A DNA stretch of 64,000 bases, from contig JAUHXH010000003.1 in assembly GCA_030427085.1 (NCBI GenBank), forward strand, positions 310,001 through 374,000, read 5' to 3'. Shown here in pieces: positions 53,280 to 62,076 of this stretch. A model generated the notes under the pieces. That model was not told the origin of the DNA. It did no database searches and was given only the letters and a program-made list of their open reading frames with translations. Position numbers and translations under genes: made by a program. Position 1 is the stretch's first letter; the number at the start of each line of letters is the position of its first letter. The DNA is from Gammaproteobacteria bacterium (GTDB lineage Bacteria > Pseudomonadota > Gammaproteobacteria > Pseudomonadales > Halieaceae).

Positions 53280-54557
53280 TCACAAGTGCGCCGCGCAGTG
53301 CGCCGCGGCACCGGCGAACACCCGCTTCATGTTGTGGTCACTGTGAAAGCCGGATACCAATGAGGCCACCACGGCACCGTCGTCTGGCGCCGGGTCCCTG
53401 GCGCAAACTGTGCGGAAGGCCTTGCTGACCTGGCACTGGGCAAAGGCCTCTGTGTCGGCCAGTTCTCGACCGAGGGAAGCGGCGCCATCCCCTTCGGCAT
53501 AGGCCGGATTGAGGGCCAGATCGACACTGCCGCTGTTTATCGCGTCGCCACGCCAGCCGACCCGGCCGCTGTTGTCGCCCAGGCGCCAGTAGTTGGTCCA
53601 GTGATCATTCGGGGTGATGTAGCCGGGCGCGAAGGTATTGCTGTTGATACCGTACTTGGGCTGCACCTGCCCCGGTGTGTACGCCACCTGACCGCGATCC
53701 TTACGCTCTTCCAGTTCCAGACCCGGCAGCTCCTCTTCGGACGGATAGGGGAAGTCGTAGTAGGCAAAAGCCTGGGCCAGTGGGTCCATGCCGGCGTGGC
53801 AATCCACGCAATTGTTCAGGAACAACCTGGAATCACCGCCGGGACTGCGCGAAACGTCCTGGCGGATACGGTCCGTGGGTCTGCCGCCATCCTTGAGTTG
53901 CTCCATGTCCATACACAGGTGATTGAGCACGGTGAAGCGGAACATGGCGCGGTTGGTGCCATCGACAAAAAAGGCGCGGGACGACGCTCGCGTGCTCATC
54001 ACACCGGCCACCGCTTCCGGGGGCAGGCTGGTGACGGCACTCTGGCTGCGTTGTTCCAGTACGGCTGGATCGCCGAGGTTTGCACCGGCACGTTCCAGCG
54101 TTTCATAGTGATCATTATTGTTTGTGGCGTAAGGCGGCAGACTGCCGTCGCGCCCCACGTAAATCAGGTCGCCAGACAGGATTTCCCGGTAGTCCAGTTC
54201 GTCGCGTACCACGCCGATCACCGTGGCGCTGTAATCGTTAAGGGGCGCGAAAGCGTCGCGCGCTTCATTGGTCCAGGGCGTAACCCAGTTCTTGAGTACG
54301 ACGGTGTAAAAATCACCGGTGGCAGGTACGCCCGGAGCGCCGTCAATCGCATACAGGCCGGCCTCTTCCGCCCGTCCCGCCGCTATCGCGGACGCCATTG
54401 CATCCAGCATGGCTTCACTGGGCGGAACGCCGGTCAGCCGGTCGTGAATCCGGCGCGCCTGGTCCCGTTCATCGGCCTGCGCCACGCTCACCAGGGACAG
54501 TGCCAACACCCAGGCGAAACGGCTAACTGGCCAGACTGTCCTGCATTTGTTATTCAT
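53280..54557 (-). CDS. Exported monoheme c-type protein, first gene of the operon
   Basis: From the ATG at 54557, behind AGGGAGAGG, the protein has 425 residues with a signal peptide (FAWVLALSLVSVAQA). One heme c motif, CVDCH, is at 250-254 in NNCVDCHAGMDPLAQAFAYY, a pattern seen in planctomycete-type DUF1585/1588 cytochromes. Two more cysteines (QCQVSKAFRTVCA) lie near the end. The longer frame to 54887 crosses the divergent gene and was dropped. It heads the 12-gene operon down to 40235. Confidence 0.82.
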   Translation of the reverse strand: MNNKCRTVWPVSRFAWVLALSLVSVAQADERDQARRIHDRLTGVPPSEAMLDAMASAIAAGRAEEAGLYAIDGAPGVPATGDFYTVVLKNWVTPWTNEARDAFAPLNDYSATVIGVVRDELDYREILSGDLIYVGRDGSLPPYATNNNDHYETLERAGANLGDPAVLEQRSQSAVTSLPPEAVAGVMSTRASSRAFFVDGTNRAMFRFTVLNHLCMDMEQLKDGGRPTDRIRQDVSRSPGGDSRLFLNNCVDCHAGMDPLAQAFAYYDFPYPSEEELPGLELEERKDRGQVAYTPGQVQPKYGINSNTFAPGYITPNDHWTNYWRLGDNSGRVGWRGDAINSGSVDLALNPAYAEGDGAASLGRELADTEAFAQCQVSKAFRTVCARDPAPDDGAVVASLVSGFHSDHNMKRVFAGAAAHCAAHL

Positions 54558-54729
54558 CAGCCTCTCCCTACCGGGGCTAAACTTTGCAAACCGCTTCACA
54601 CTTAACAAGGAAAATTCAGGAAAAAGTTCAAATTCACACAAATTGATGTTTTGGGTCCTTTTCCCTTGCGATACCCGAACACGCTTTGCAAAGCTAGGCC
54701 GCTGTATCGACAGCAGCCGTGCCAACCAC
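54558..54729. promoter_or_regulatory. Divergent promoter region between the two envelope operons
   Basis: This 172-nt gap between divergent operons is clearly more AT-rich than its surroundings (for example AAAAAGTTCAAATTCACAC around 54623). It must hold both promoters, but I see no sigma70 pair close to consensus on either strand. The element AATTTGTGTGAATTT on the minus strand is a partial repeat that could bind a regulator. Confidence 0.45.
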
Positions 54730-57498
54730 ATGCCACACGCCCTCTCCACGCCCCGTTTTCGCCTCGCGTTTGCCGCTCTGGGGCTGATGGCGCTGGTCTC
54801 CTGCGGCGGTGGTGGGGACGGAGGCGGGTCCGTTACCCTGGTGAGCGGTGAGCAGGATGCTGACCCGGTGGTGGTGGAAATCCCCATCGCCTATGTGCGC
54901 CGGCCGCTGCCGGAAACCCCCTTCGACCTGCGCGACCCACTGGCCTACAGCCCGGGCGCACAACTACTGGTTCGCGAACGCGCGTCCGCTACCGCTGAAG
55001 AGATCGACCTGACGGATCAATTACTGGCCATCGTCGCCGAGGAAACGGACGAGACCGAGGCCAACCTGACCATCGACATCCGCGGTCTGGAAAGCGCCTA
55101 CGATGGCAAGAGTCTGGTGTTCGCCGCCCGCGTGGTACCGGAGCCAGTGGCAGTAAATCTGGAATTCACCACCTGGAACCTGTGGCTGCTGGATCTGGAG
55201 ACGCTGGAAGCGCGTTACCTGATCGAGTCTCCCGTGCTGCGCAATGAGGGCCTGGAGGCGGGCGGCGCGCAGGACATCGCCCCCCACTTCCTGCCGGATG
55301 ACCGGATTGTGTTCAGCTCTACCCGTCAGGTGGCTGGCCAGGCCCGCTTGCTGGACGAAGGCCGTGCCCAGTTGTTCGCCGAACTGGACGAGGACGGCCG
55401 CAACCCGGCAGCCGTGCTGCACATTTTCGATCCGCTGGCGCGGGGCGAGCAGTTACGACAGATTTCCTTCAACCGCAGCCACGACCTGGACCCAACCGTG
55501 CTGAGCACGGGCGAAATCGTATTCAGCCGCTGGAACAACACCGTGGGCGACCACATCTCCCTGTTCCGCATACACCCCTCGGGCGAAGGACTGTCGCCGC
55601 TGTATGGCTATCACAGCCGCGATACCGGCACCGACAACGCCGCGATTGTGTTTGCCCATCCGCGTGAGTTGGAAGATGGCCGGATTGCGACGCTGACCCA
55701 CAGCGGCTCGCCAGACTCACTCGGCGGTGAAATCGTGCTGATCGACACCACAACGCACGCGGAATTTGGGTATTCGCCCACCGGGGAGGAAACCAATACC
55801 CCGGGGCATGAAGGCCTGGGCATCCGCGAAGTACGCAGCGATGGCGCGCTGTCACCGGCCGGCCAGTACGGCAGCCTGTACCCCCTGCGCGATGGCACGG
55901 GCCGACTACTGGTGACCTGGAGCGAATGCCGGGTGTTGGACCCGGCCGATAACAGCGCCCAACCCTGTTCCCTGCAACCTGAAAACACGGCCGAGGCCCC
56001 TCCGCAGTATGGGGTCTGGATCTACGACCCGCTGGAAGACACCCAGCGCCCCGTCGTGTTGCCCAGTGAGGGCGAGTGGATCAGCGAAATCGTCGCGGCC
56101 GAGAACCGCGATTTCCCGTCGTTAATTCCGCGTGGCGAAAACTACGACGCCGATCTGGCGGGCAATGGGCTGGGGCTGTTGCGGATTCGCAGCCTTTACG
56201 ACCGAGACAGCGAAGACATTTCACCGGCGGGCATCGTCGAACACCGCCGCCCCGGCAGCGAGGCCTTTGCCCAGCGACCGGCCCGCTTCCTGCGCTTTGT
56301 GCAGGCAGTGCCCTTACCCGACCCGGACGTGTTCGACATTCCCGATCAGGCCTTTGGCCTGAACCGCGGCCTGGGCTTTCGGGAAATTGCCGGCTACGTG
56401 CCGGTAGAGCCCGACGGTTCCGTGTCGGTCACCGTGCCGGCAGAACGCCCCCTGAGTTTTGATGTACTGGACCAGCGCGGCCGCCGTATCGGAGCGCGCC
56501 ACAACTTCTGGTTGCAGGTAGCGGCTGGCGAAGTGCGGGAATGTCAGGGCTGTCACGACCGGAACTCCGGCATACCTCACGGACTGACTGGCCCGGTAGC
56601 CAACGGCGCCAACCCTGGCGCGCGCGCCCTGCCAGACGGCAATACCGGCTTCCCCGCCACCGACGTGGACGCTTTATTTGCACTGGCCAGCGGTGCCTCC
56701 ATGGCCGAGACCTGGGACGTGCACTACCCGCTGGACAACCCCACCGCCGCCGCGCGCCCACTGGATCCGGCGCCGCGTTATGAAGACGCCTGGACCGCCC
56801 CCGGCCGCACCCCCGAAGCGGCCATTGTCGACCGCGATTACGACCCGGCATGGACAGACATCCCGCCGGAAAACGCCATTATCGCCCGCAGCTTCGATCC
56901 GAGCCGACCCGGCCGCATCGTGATCAACTACCCGGACCACATCCAGGTGATCTGGGAACGCCTGCGGGAAGCACGAGTGGACGCCGAGGGCACTGCCCAT
57001 GAAACCTGCGTGAGTTGCCACAGCACACAGGGTGATGTCGCGGTGCCCGCCGGGCAACTGGACCTGAGCGCCCTGCCCTCCGACCTTGAGCCACTGCATT
57101 ACCGTTCTTTCCGTGAACTCCTGCAGGGCGATGCCGAACAGTGGCTGGATGCCAGCGGCGCGCTCGCAGATCGCCAGCGGGTGTGCGAAACCGTGGATGA
57201 CGAGGGCAACATTCTCACTACCACCGAGGGCGTTTTCGTAGCGAATACCCTGCGTACCGGTTCCGCCAACGGCAGCGGACGTTTCTTCGCCTGTTTTGAA
57301 GGCGGCAGCTGTGGCCCTGCCGACGCGCCGCCCCTGCCGGATAACTGTATTGAAGAAGGTGAACCCGTGCCCGCCACGCGCAACACCGTCGATCACGTGG
57401 GTTTATTGAGTGAAAGCGAGCTGCACCTGATTTCGGAATGGCTGGACATCGGGGCGCAGTACTACAACAATCCCTTCGACTCCCGACTCACGGACTGA
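54730..57498 (+). CDS. HzsA-like diheme lipoprotein
   Basis: From the ATG at 54730 the protein has 922 residues and a lipobox ALVSC with a Gly-rich linker. Beta-propeller-like repeats (IAPHFLPDDRIVFSSTRQV, SFNRSHDLDPTVLSTGEIVF) fill the first two thirds. Heme c motifs CQGCH (605-609) and CVSCH (760-764) follow. The order and the ending SELHLISEWLDIGAQYYNNPF match proteins related to the hydrazine synthase alpha subunit. No other hydrazine synthase subunit is present and anammox is not implied. The ATG lacks a strong ribosome binding site; earlier in-frame starts would spoil the lipoprotein signal. Confidence 0.82.
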   Translation: MPHALSTPRFRLAFAALGLMALVSCGGGGDGGGSVTLVSGEQDADPVVVEIPIAYVRRPLPETPFDLRDPLAYSPGAQLLVRERASATAEEIDLTDQLLAIVAEETDETEANLTIDIRGLESAYDGKSLVFAARVVPEPVAVNLEFTTWNLWLLDLETLEARYLIESPVLRNEGLEAGGAQDIAPHFLPDDRIVFSSTRQVAGQARLLDEGRAQLFAELDEDGRNPAAVLHIFDPLARGEQLRQISFNRSHDLDPTVLSTGEIVFSRWNNTVGDHISLFRIHPSGEGLSPLYGYHSRDTGTDNAAIVFAHPRELEDGRIATLTHSGSPDSLGGEIVLIDTTTHAEFGYSPTGEETNTPGHEGLGIREVRSDGALSPAGQYGSLYPLRDGTGRLLVTWSECRVLDPADNSAQPCSLQPENTAEAPPQYGVWIYDPLEDTQRPVVLPSEGEWISEIVAAENRDFPSLIPRGENYDADLAGNGLGLLRIRSLYDRDSEDISPAGIVEHRRPGSEAFAQRPARFLRFVQAVPLPDPDVFDIPDQAFGLNRGLGFREIAGYVPVEPDGSVSVTVPAERPLSFDVLDQRGRRIGARHNFWLQVAAGEVRECQGCHDRNSGIPHGLTGPVANGANPGARALPDGNTGFPATDVDALFALASGASMAETWDVHYPLDNPTAAARPLDPAPRYEDAWTAPGRTPEAAIVDRDYDPAWTDIPPENAIIARSFDPSRPGRIVINYPDHIQVIWERLREARVDAEGTAHETCVSCHSTQGDVAVPAGQLDLSALPSDLEPLHYRSFRELLQGDAEQWLDASGALADRQRVCETVDDEGNILTTTEGVFVANTLRTGSANGSGRFFACFEGGSCGPADAPPLPDNCIEEGEPVPATRNTVDHVGLLSESELHLISEWLDIGAQYYNNPFDSRLTD

Positions 57499-57501
57499 GC
57501 C

Positions 57502-58245
57502 ATGCCGGGCTTTCGCATTCCCCTCGTACTTCTGACACTGGCGCTGCTGATGCCGCTGTCGCCTCGTGCTGATGAGAGCGTTCGCAGCACGGTGGTAGAA
57601 GCCTATGCGGAAATGCGCACCCAACCCGGGCGCACCTATCCGGTGTTCTACGTCGCCGAGCGTGGGGAAACATTGGAGCTCCTCAAGCAGCGCACCGACT
57701 GGGTAAAAGTGCGTAACTACCGCGGCATCGAAGGCTGGGTTCACGTGGACGAGATCGGGCAAATGGTGGATGCCTCCGGGGAACTGCTCGGTGTGCACAG
57801 CCCCAACCGTGAGGCCTACCACAACCGCCGCTGGGAAGCGGGACTGATGATCGGTGATTTCGATAGCACCGATGCATTGTCGGCTTACGGGGCCTGGCAG
57901 TTCACCCGCAACCTGTCGGTGGAAGCCGCCTACACGGAAAACTTCGGCGAATTTTCCGACGGTAAAATGCTTACCGCCAGTCTGGTTCACCAGATGTTTC
58001 CCCAGGCGCGCTACTCTCCCTTCTTTACCGTGGGCGGTGGCATGCGCCAGACCAACCCGCGCTCCACCCTGGTGGAAACCGAGGACCGCAACGATGCAGT
58101 CGCCAATGTGGGCGCCGGCCTGCGCGTCTACCTGGGCAGCAGATTCATCCTGCGCCTGCAATATAAACACTATGTCACCATGACCGATCGCGACGACGAC
58201 GAAGAGGCGGGAGAATGGAAAATCGGCATCAGCACTTTCTTCTGA
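57502..58245 (+). CDS. SH3-domain outer-membrane beta-barrel protein
   Basis: The 247-residue protein has a signal peptide ([14 protein letters not shown]), a bacterial SH3 domain (about 30-90: [36 protein letters not shown]) and a C-terminal barrel of about eight strands ending in WKIGISTFF, with the terminal Phe typical of outer-membrane proteins. It starts 3 nt after the HzsA-like gene. The SH3 part probably contacts peptidoglycan or a partner protein. Confidence 0.85.
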   Translation: MPGFRIPLVLLTLALLMPLSPRADESVRSTVVEAYAEMRTQPGRTYPVFYVAERGETLELLKQRTDWVKVRNYRGIEGWVHVDEIGQMVDASGELLGVHSPNREAYHNRRWEAGLMIGDFDSTDALSAYGAWQFTRNLSVEAAYTENFGEFSDGKMLTASLVHQMFPQARYSPFFTVGGGMRQTNPRSTLVETEDRNDAVANVGAGLRVYLGSRFILRLQYKHYVTMTDRDDDEEAGEWKIGISTFF

Positions 58246-58847
58246 CAGCACTGCTGGCAGCAACCGCTTTACCCGCGGCTGCGCAGGAGCCCGGCGAAGT
58301 GTATACACCCAGCACGGAACGGCGGGAGATTCACACCCCCGGTATCGACACAGAAAATGTCGAGGTGGGGGTAGCGCTGGGCATGCTGGCCATTCAGGAC
58401 TTTGCCAGCGAACCCACCTACGGTGTGCGCGCTGCCTGGCACCTGAGCGAGCGCTTCTTCTTCGAAGGCAGCTACGGCGCTGCCAAGGCCGACCTCACCA
58501 GTTATGAAAAAATCAGTGGCGGCCCACCGCTGTTCACCGACGAGGAACGCGACTATAGCTATTACAACCTCGCGGTGGGCTGGAATGTGCTGCCCGGTGA
58601 AATTTATTTCTCCGAGAAACGCTCATTCAAATCAGACCTCTACCTGATCGGCGGCGTGGGCGGCACAGACTTTCTCGGCGACAACTGGTTTACCGCCACC
58701 GCCGGTATCGGCTACCGGCTGTTGCTGAACGACAGCATTGCCCTGCGCATGGACGTGCGCGATCACATTTACGATCGGGAAGTATTTGGCGAGGAAGAAA
58801 CCACTCACAACATCGAGTGGACCGCGGGCATTACCTTTTTCTTCTAG
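58215..58847 (+). CDS. Outer-membrane beta-barrel protein
   Basis: The 210-residue protein has a signal peptide ([16 protein letters not shown]) and an eight-strand barrel pattern ([34 protein letters not shown]) ending in TAGITFFF. Its first 31 nt overlap the preceding barrel gene in another frame, and the C-terminal strands of the two proteins are alike, so they may be related paralogues. It is likely translationally coupled to that gene. Confidence 0.85.
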   Translation: MENRHQHFLLTALLAATALPAAAQEPGEVYTPSTERREIHTPGIDTENVEVGVALGMLAIQDFASEPTYGVRAAWHLSERFFFEGSYGAAKADLTSYEKISGGPPLFTDEERDYSYYNLAVGWNVLPGEIYFSEKRSFKSDLYLIGGVGGTDFLGDNWFTATAGIGYRLLLNDSIALRMDVRDHIYDREVFGEEETTHNIEWTAGITFFF

Positions 58848-58884
58848 GGCCTGACGCATCGAATTGATAGGGAGCACAATAACA

Positions 58885-59364
58885 ATGAAGCATCTGGTTT
58901 TTATCATCGCCCTGCTACCGGGCCTCGCCGCCGCAGTGACCAGCAGCGGGCCAGCGGCCAACTTCACCCTGAAAAGTACCAACGGTGAAAACATCCGGCT
59001 CAGCGAACGCCGCGGCGAAGTGCTGTTGCTGAACTTCTGGGCCTCCTGGTGCGGCCCCTGCCGGCAGGAGATTCCCGAGCTCGACAAACTGGAACAGAAG
59101 TACCAGTCGCTGGGCTTTGCCGTGCTGGGTATTAACGTAGAACAGGATCGCGCCAGTGCCGAGCAGGTACTGAAAGACCTGGATCCCTCCTTCATGGTTT
59201 TGTTTGATGAGCGCAATGAAGTCAGCGAAAGCTACGACGTGGACGCCATGCCGGTCACGGTACTGGTGGACCGCAACGGTACCATTCGCTTCGCGCACAA
59301 AGGCTACAAACCTGGCTATGAAGACGTGTACGAACAACAGATTCGCCAGTTGATCAAGGAATGA
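58885..59364 (+). CDS. TlpA-type exported thioredoxin
   Basis: From the ATG at 58885 the protein has 159 residues with a signal peptide (FIIALLPGLAAAV). The redox motif is WASWCGPC (Cys56 and Cys59), and the cis-proline is in DAMPVTVLVD. These place it among TlpA/ResA-type periplasmic thiol-disulfide reductases. Beside heme c proteins and a Cys-bearing DUF4266 lipoprotein, it may keep their cysteines reduced. Which one it serves is inference. Confidence 0.92.
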   Translation: MKHLVFIIALLPGLAAAVTSSGPAANFTLKSTNGENIRLSERRGEVLLLNFWASWCGPCRQEIPELDKLEQKYQSLGFAVLGINVEQDRASAEQVLKDLDPSFMVLFDERNEVSESYDVDAMPVTVLVDRNGTIRFAHKGYKPGYEDVYEQQIRQLIKE

Positions 59365-59374
59365 GGGTACTGCG

Positions 59375-59593
59375 ATGAAAGTACTGCTCGCACTCATCCT
59401 GCTGGTAACCTGCTCCGCCTGCAGTGGTATCCAACCCTGGGTAAAACCCTACGAACGCCAGTTTCTGGCAGACCCAGTGATGCAGTTCGAACGAGACCCG
59501 GTGGCCGGCGCCTACACTGAACACGTCTACCAGGCGCGTGAAGGCGCGCGTGGCGGCACCGGCGGCGGAGGAGTTGGCTGTGGCTGCAACTAG
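59375..59593 (+). CDS. DUF4266 small lipoprotein with C-terminal GCGCN
   Basis: The 72-residue protein has a lipoprotein signal (LLVTCSAC, Cys16 or Cys13). The mature part follows the family pattern WVKPYERQFLADPVMQFERD and AYTEHVYQAREGARGG, ending in a Gly-rich stretch and the last residues GVGCGCN. The invariant-looking CGC end suggests metal binding, a disulfide or a modification site. It lies between the tlpA-like and DUF3570 genes, an arrangement I recall from other bacteria together with apbE. The function is not known. Confidence 0.88.
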   Translation: MKVLLALILLVTCSACSGIQPWVKPYERQFLADPVMQFERDPVAGAYTEHVYQAREGARGGTGGGGVGCGCN

Positions 59594-60731
59594 GTACTGG
59601 CTCGCCGCTGCGCTACTGGGCCTGTGCTGCGCGAACGCACAAGCCACGGTTCTCCCCGAGGAGCGCGCCGATGCGATGTACCATCGCTACGACGGGGGCG
59701 GCATCACCGTGGACGGCCCTTCCCTGCTGGTGCGCAAAAACTTCAAGGAAACCGTATCGGTCAGCGGCAACTATTACGTAGACAATATCAGTAGCGCCTC
59801 GGTCGATGTAGTGGCGTCGGGCGCCAGTGCCTACACCGAGGAGCGCACCGAGTATTCCCTCGCTGCCGATTACCTTTACGGCCGCAGCCTGTTCAGCGCC
59901 GGCATGACGGTAAGTGATGAGAACGACTACGAGGCCAGCACTTTCGCCCTGGGGGTCAGCCAGGATTTCTTCGGTGACCTGACCACGCTCAGCTTCGGCT
60001 ACGCATTAGGGCAGGACGATGTATTTCAAAATGGCAACGACGACTTTGCCGAAAGCATCGACCGCCACAACTTTCGCGTGGGCCTGAGTCAGATTCTGAC
60101 GCCGCGCATGGTGATGGACTTCAACTACGAGCTGATCACCGATGAGGGTTATCTCAACAATCCGTACCGCAGCTACCGCTACCTCAGTGACCCCAACGAT
60201 CCTGCTGCCGGCTACCAGTTTGCACAGGAGGTTTACCCCCACACTCGCACCTCCGATGCGGCAGGTTTGCGTTTGCGCTATCACCTGCCCTGGCGCGCGG
60301 CAGTCGGCGGCAGCTACCGCTTTTTCACCGACGACTGGGGTATCGATGCCAACACCTTCCAGTTGACCTACACCCATGTGCTGTATGAAAACTGGACTCT
60401 GGATCTGAAGTACCGCTGGTACGCACAATCTCAGGCCGACTTTTACCAGGACCTGTTCACCAACCCCTCACAGGATGAAAAAGACTACCGGGCGCGGGAC
60501 AAGGAACTGAGTGAATTTCAGGACCAGACCTACTCACTGTACCTGTCCTGGGAACGCCCTCTCGCAGTGCGCTTCGCCGACCGGGCACGTGTAAGCTTCC
60601 AGTACGACTGGATTCAATTCGACTACGATAATTTTCGCGACCTGACACAAACCGGTTTCACCACCGGCGAAGAACCGCTCTACGACTTTGATGCGTCCGT
60701 CTACAAAGTGATTTTTACGGTTCTGTACTGA
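59580..60731 (+). CDS. DUF3570 outer-membrane barrel-like protein
   Basis: From a GTG at 59580, with GGAGGAG six nt upstream inside the DUF4266 gene, the protein has 383 residues and a signal peptide (YWLAAALLGLCCANAQA). The mature part (DAMYHRYDGGGITVDGPSLLVRKNF) and the long series of amphipathic strands match DUF3570, a probable outer-membrane barrel of about 14 or more strands. The end is VYKVIFTVLY. It overlaps DUF4266 by 14 nt and the convergent apbE by 17 nt. Confidence 0.88.
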   Translation: MAATRYWLAAALLGLCCANAQATVLPEERADAMYHRYDGGGITVDGPSLLVRKNFKETVSVSGNYYVDNISSASVDVVASGASAYTEERTEYSLAADYLYGRSLFSAGMTVSDENDYEASTFALGVSQDFFGDLTTLSFGYALGQDDVFQNGNDDFAESIDRHNFRVGLSQILTPRMVMDFNYELITDEGYLNNPYRSYRYLSDPNDPAAGYQFAQEVYPHTRTSDAAGLRLRYHLPWRAAVGGSYRFFTDDWGIDANTFQLTYTHVLYENWTLDLKYRWYAQSQADFYQDLFTNPSQDEKDYRARDKELSEFQDQTYSLYLSWERPLAVRFADRARVSFQYDWIQFDYDNFRDLTQTGFTTGEEPLYDFDASVYKVIFTVLY

Positions 60732-61719
60732 GCAAGAGCTCGTCTGAATAGTGCAGCTGGCCCTGGGCGTCGATGATAATCGCATCAACGCCTGGCAGGC
60801 TGTTCACCAATGCCAGGCCTTTTTTGACGCCCAGCACAAACACAGTGGTGGACAGGGCATCGCTGTCGATCGCCAGCGACGTCATCACACTGGCGCTTTG
60901 CACGCCGCTGGCCGACTTGCCCGTGCCGGGGTCGAGAATGTGGTGATAGCGCACCCCATCGCGCTCGAAGAAACGCTCATAATCCCCGGACGTTGAAATA
61001 GCGGTATCAGACAGCGGAATCAGTGCGGCGAACTCGTCTTTCTTTCTGGGATGGCGGATGCCGATAATGCGACTGCGGCCGCCGAGATCCCCGAGCACAC
61101 GACTGTCGCCCCCGGCACTGACCACGGCGGATTTCACGCCTGCCTCAGCCAGCATGTTAATCACACGATCAACCGCGTAGCCCTTGGCGATGCCACCCAG
61201 GTCAATTTGAAGAGCCGGCTGATCGAACGCGATGGTGCCCGCTTGCTCATCCACCTGTATATGTTGATAGCCGAGCTTGATGCGCTCTCGCTCGATTTTT
61301 TCAGTCGTCGGGGCTTTTCCTTCCCGGTAGTCGTAGTGTCGCCCAACGGTGGCAAAGGTGATATCGAAGGCGCCCTCGCTGAGGGCCGAGTAGTGCTGGG
61401 CGCGCGCTACTACGTCGATGATTTCTCGGGGTACTGCAACCGGACCTTCTGCACCTGCTCGATTGAGGCGGGACAGGTCGCTGTCCGGATTCCAGGGGTT
61501 CATCATCTGGTCGAGGCGGCGTACTTCAGCGTAGGCACGCTTGGTGATTGTTTCGGCTGATTGTTTATTTGGCGCCCATAGTTCTACCGAGATTTCGGTA
61601 CCCATGTGGTTTTGCCGGGATTCGTGCCAGATGCCGGATGCCTGAGAGGGGATTGTCAGCGCATAAAGCAGTAGCGTGAAAGCCAAGCCGAGCGTTTTGT
61701 GGGCTATTGGAAATTTCAT
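60715..61719 (-). CDS. apbE: FAD:protein FMN transferase ApbE
   Basis: ApbE attaches FMN covalently to a Thr or Ser of exported or membrane flavoproteins such as NqrC or RnfG. From the ATG at 61719 it has 334 residues with a signal peptide (TLLLYALTIPSQASG). Motifs are NHMGTEISVELWA, QIDLGGIAKGYAVDRVI, AVVSAGGDSRVLG and the metal-binding region HHILDPGTGKSASGV with SLAIDSDALSTTVFVLG. No protein in the neighbouring operons shows an obvious flavinylation motif, so its client here is unknown. It converges with the DUF3570 gene. Confidence 0.94.
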   Translation of the reverse strand: MKFPIAHKTLGLAFTLLLYALTIPSQASGIWHESRQNHMGTEISVELWAPNKQSAETITKRAYAEVRRLDQMMNPWNPDSDLSRLNRAGAEGPVAVPREIIDVVARAQHYSALSEGAFDITFATVGRHYDYREGKAPTTEKIERERIKLGYQHIQVDEQAGTIAFDQPALQIDLGGIAKGYAVDRVINMLAEAGVKSAVVSAGGDSRVLGDLGGRSRIIGIRHPRKKDEFAALIPLSDTAISTSGDYERFFERDGVRYHHILDPGTGKSASGVQSASVMTSLAIDSDALSTTVFVLGVKKGLALVNSLPGVDAIIIDAQGQLHYSDELLLSTEP

Positions 61720-61916
61720 ACGCTTCACAGAATGAATTTGGGGGAAGCAGTATACGTTGTGTGGGGTGTGGTGGGGCGGTAGAACGTCAGGCAGGCACGA
61801 TGGACTCACACCGGGCTAAGGCCCGTTGTGACCCTTCGGGCGCGCATTGCGCGGTCCAAATGCTGGCGCATTTGTCGAACGGGGCACGTTGATTCGGCTG
61901 GGCAGAGCCCACAAAC
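61720..61916. other. Intergenic stretch, nothing identified
   Basis: The 197 nt between the apbE start and the tRNA terminator hold the apbE promoter region. A minus-strand TATACT near 61755 lacks a good -35. No gene or repeat was recognised. Confidence 0.4.
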
Positions 61917-61950
61917 AAAAAAGCCCACCCCTTTCGGGGTGGGCTTTTTT
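61917..61950. terminator. Bidirectional intrinsic terminator after tRNA-Arg
   Basis: A-tract, stem GCCCACCCC/GGGGTGGGC (61923-61931 with 61936-61944), TTTC loop, then TTTTTT. It begins 8 nt after the tRNA 3' end on the minus strand. Confidence 0.92.
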
Positions 61951-61957
61951 GTTTGTA

Positions 61958-62034
61958 TGGCGCGCCCGGCACGATTCGAACGTGCGACCGCCTGGTTCGT
62001 AGCCAGGTACTCTATCCAGCTGAGCTACGGGCGC
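61958..62034 (-). tRNA. tRNA-Arg (anticodon ACG)
   Basis: On the minus strand the 77-nt sequence starts GCGCCCGTAGCTCAG and ends CGGGCGC, G, CCA, with the CCA encoded. The anticodon arm is CCTGG-CTACGAA-CCAGG, giving anticodon ACG, which reads CGN arginine codons after A34 deamination. The T arm has GTTCGAATC. All four arms pair. Confidence 0.97.
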
Positions 62035-62047
62035 GTTGAGGGGGCGT

Positions 62048-62076
62048 ACTATAGGGAGGAAGATGTTTAGAGTCAA
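62048..62076 (-). promoter_or_regulatory. Promoter of tRNA-Arg with GC-rich discriminator
   Basis: TTGACT (62076-62071), 17 nt, TATAGT (62053-62048), then ACGCCCCC before the start. The GC-rich discriminator is typical of stable-RNA promoters under stringent control. Confidence 0.85.

Noticed and set aside
54558-54887. N-terminal extension of the monoheme protein frame
   Set aside because: It would overlap the divergent HzsA-like gene, and the ATG at 54557 has a strong ribosome binding site and signal peptide.
54730-57498. True hydrazine synthase and anammox metabolism
   Set aside because: Only an alpha-subunit-like relative is present; there are no beta/gamma subunits or hydrazine dehydrogenase, and such relatives occur in non-anammox bacteria.
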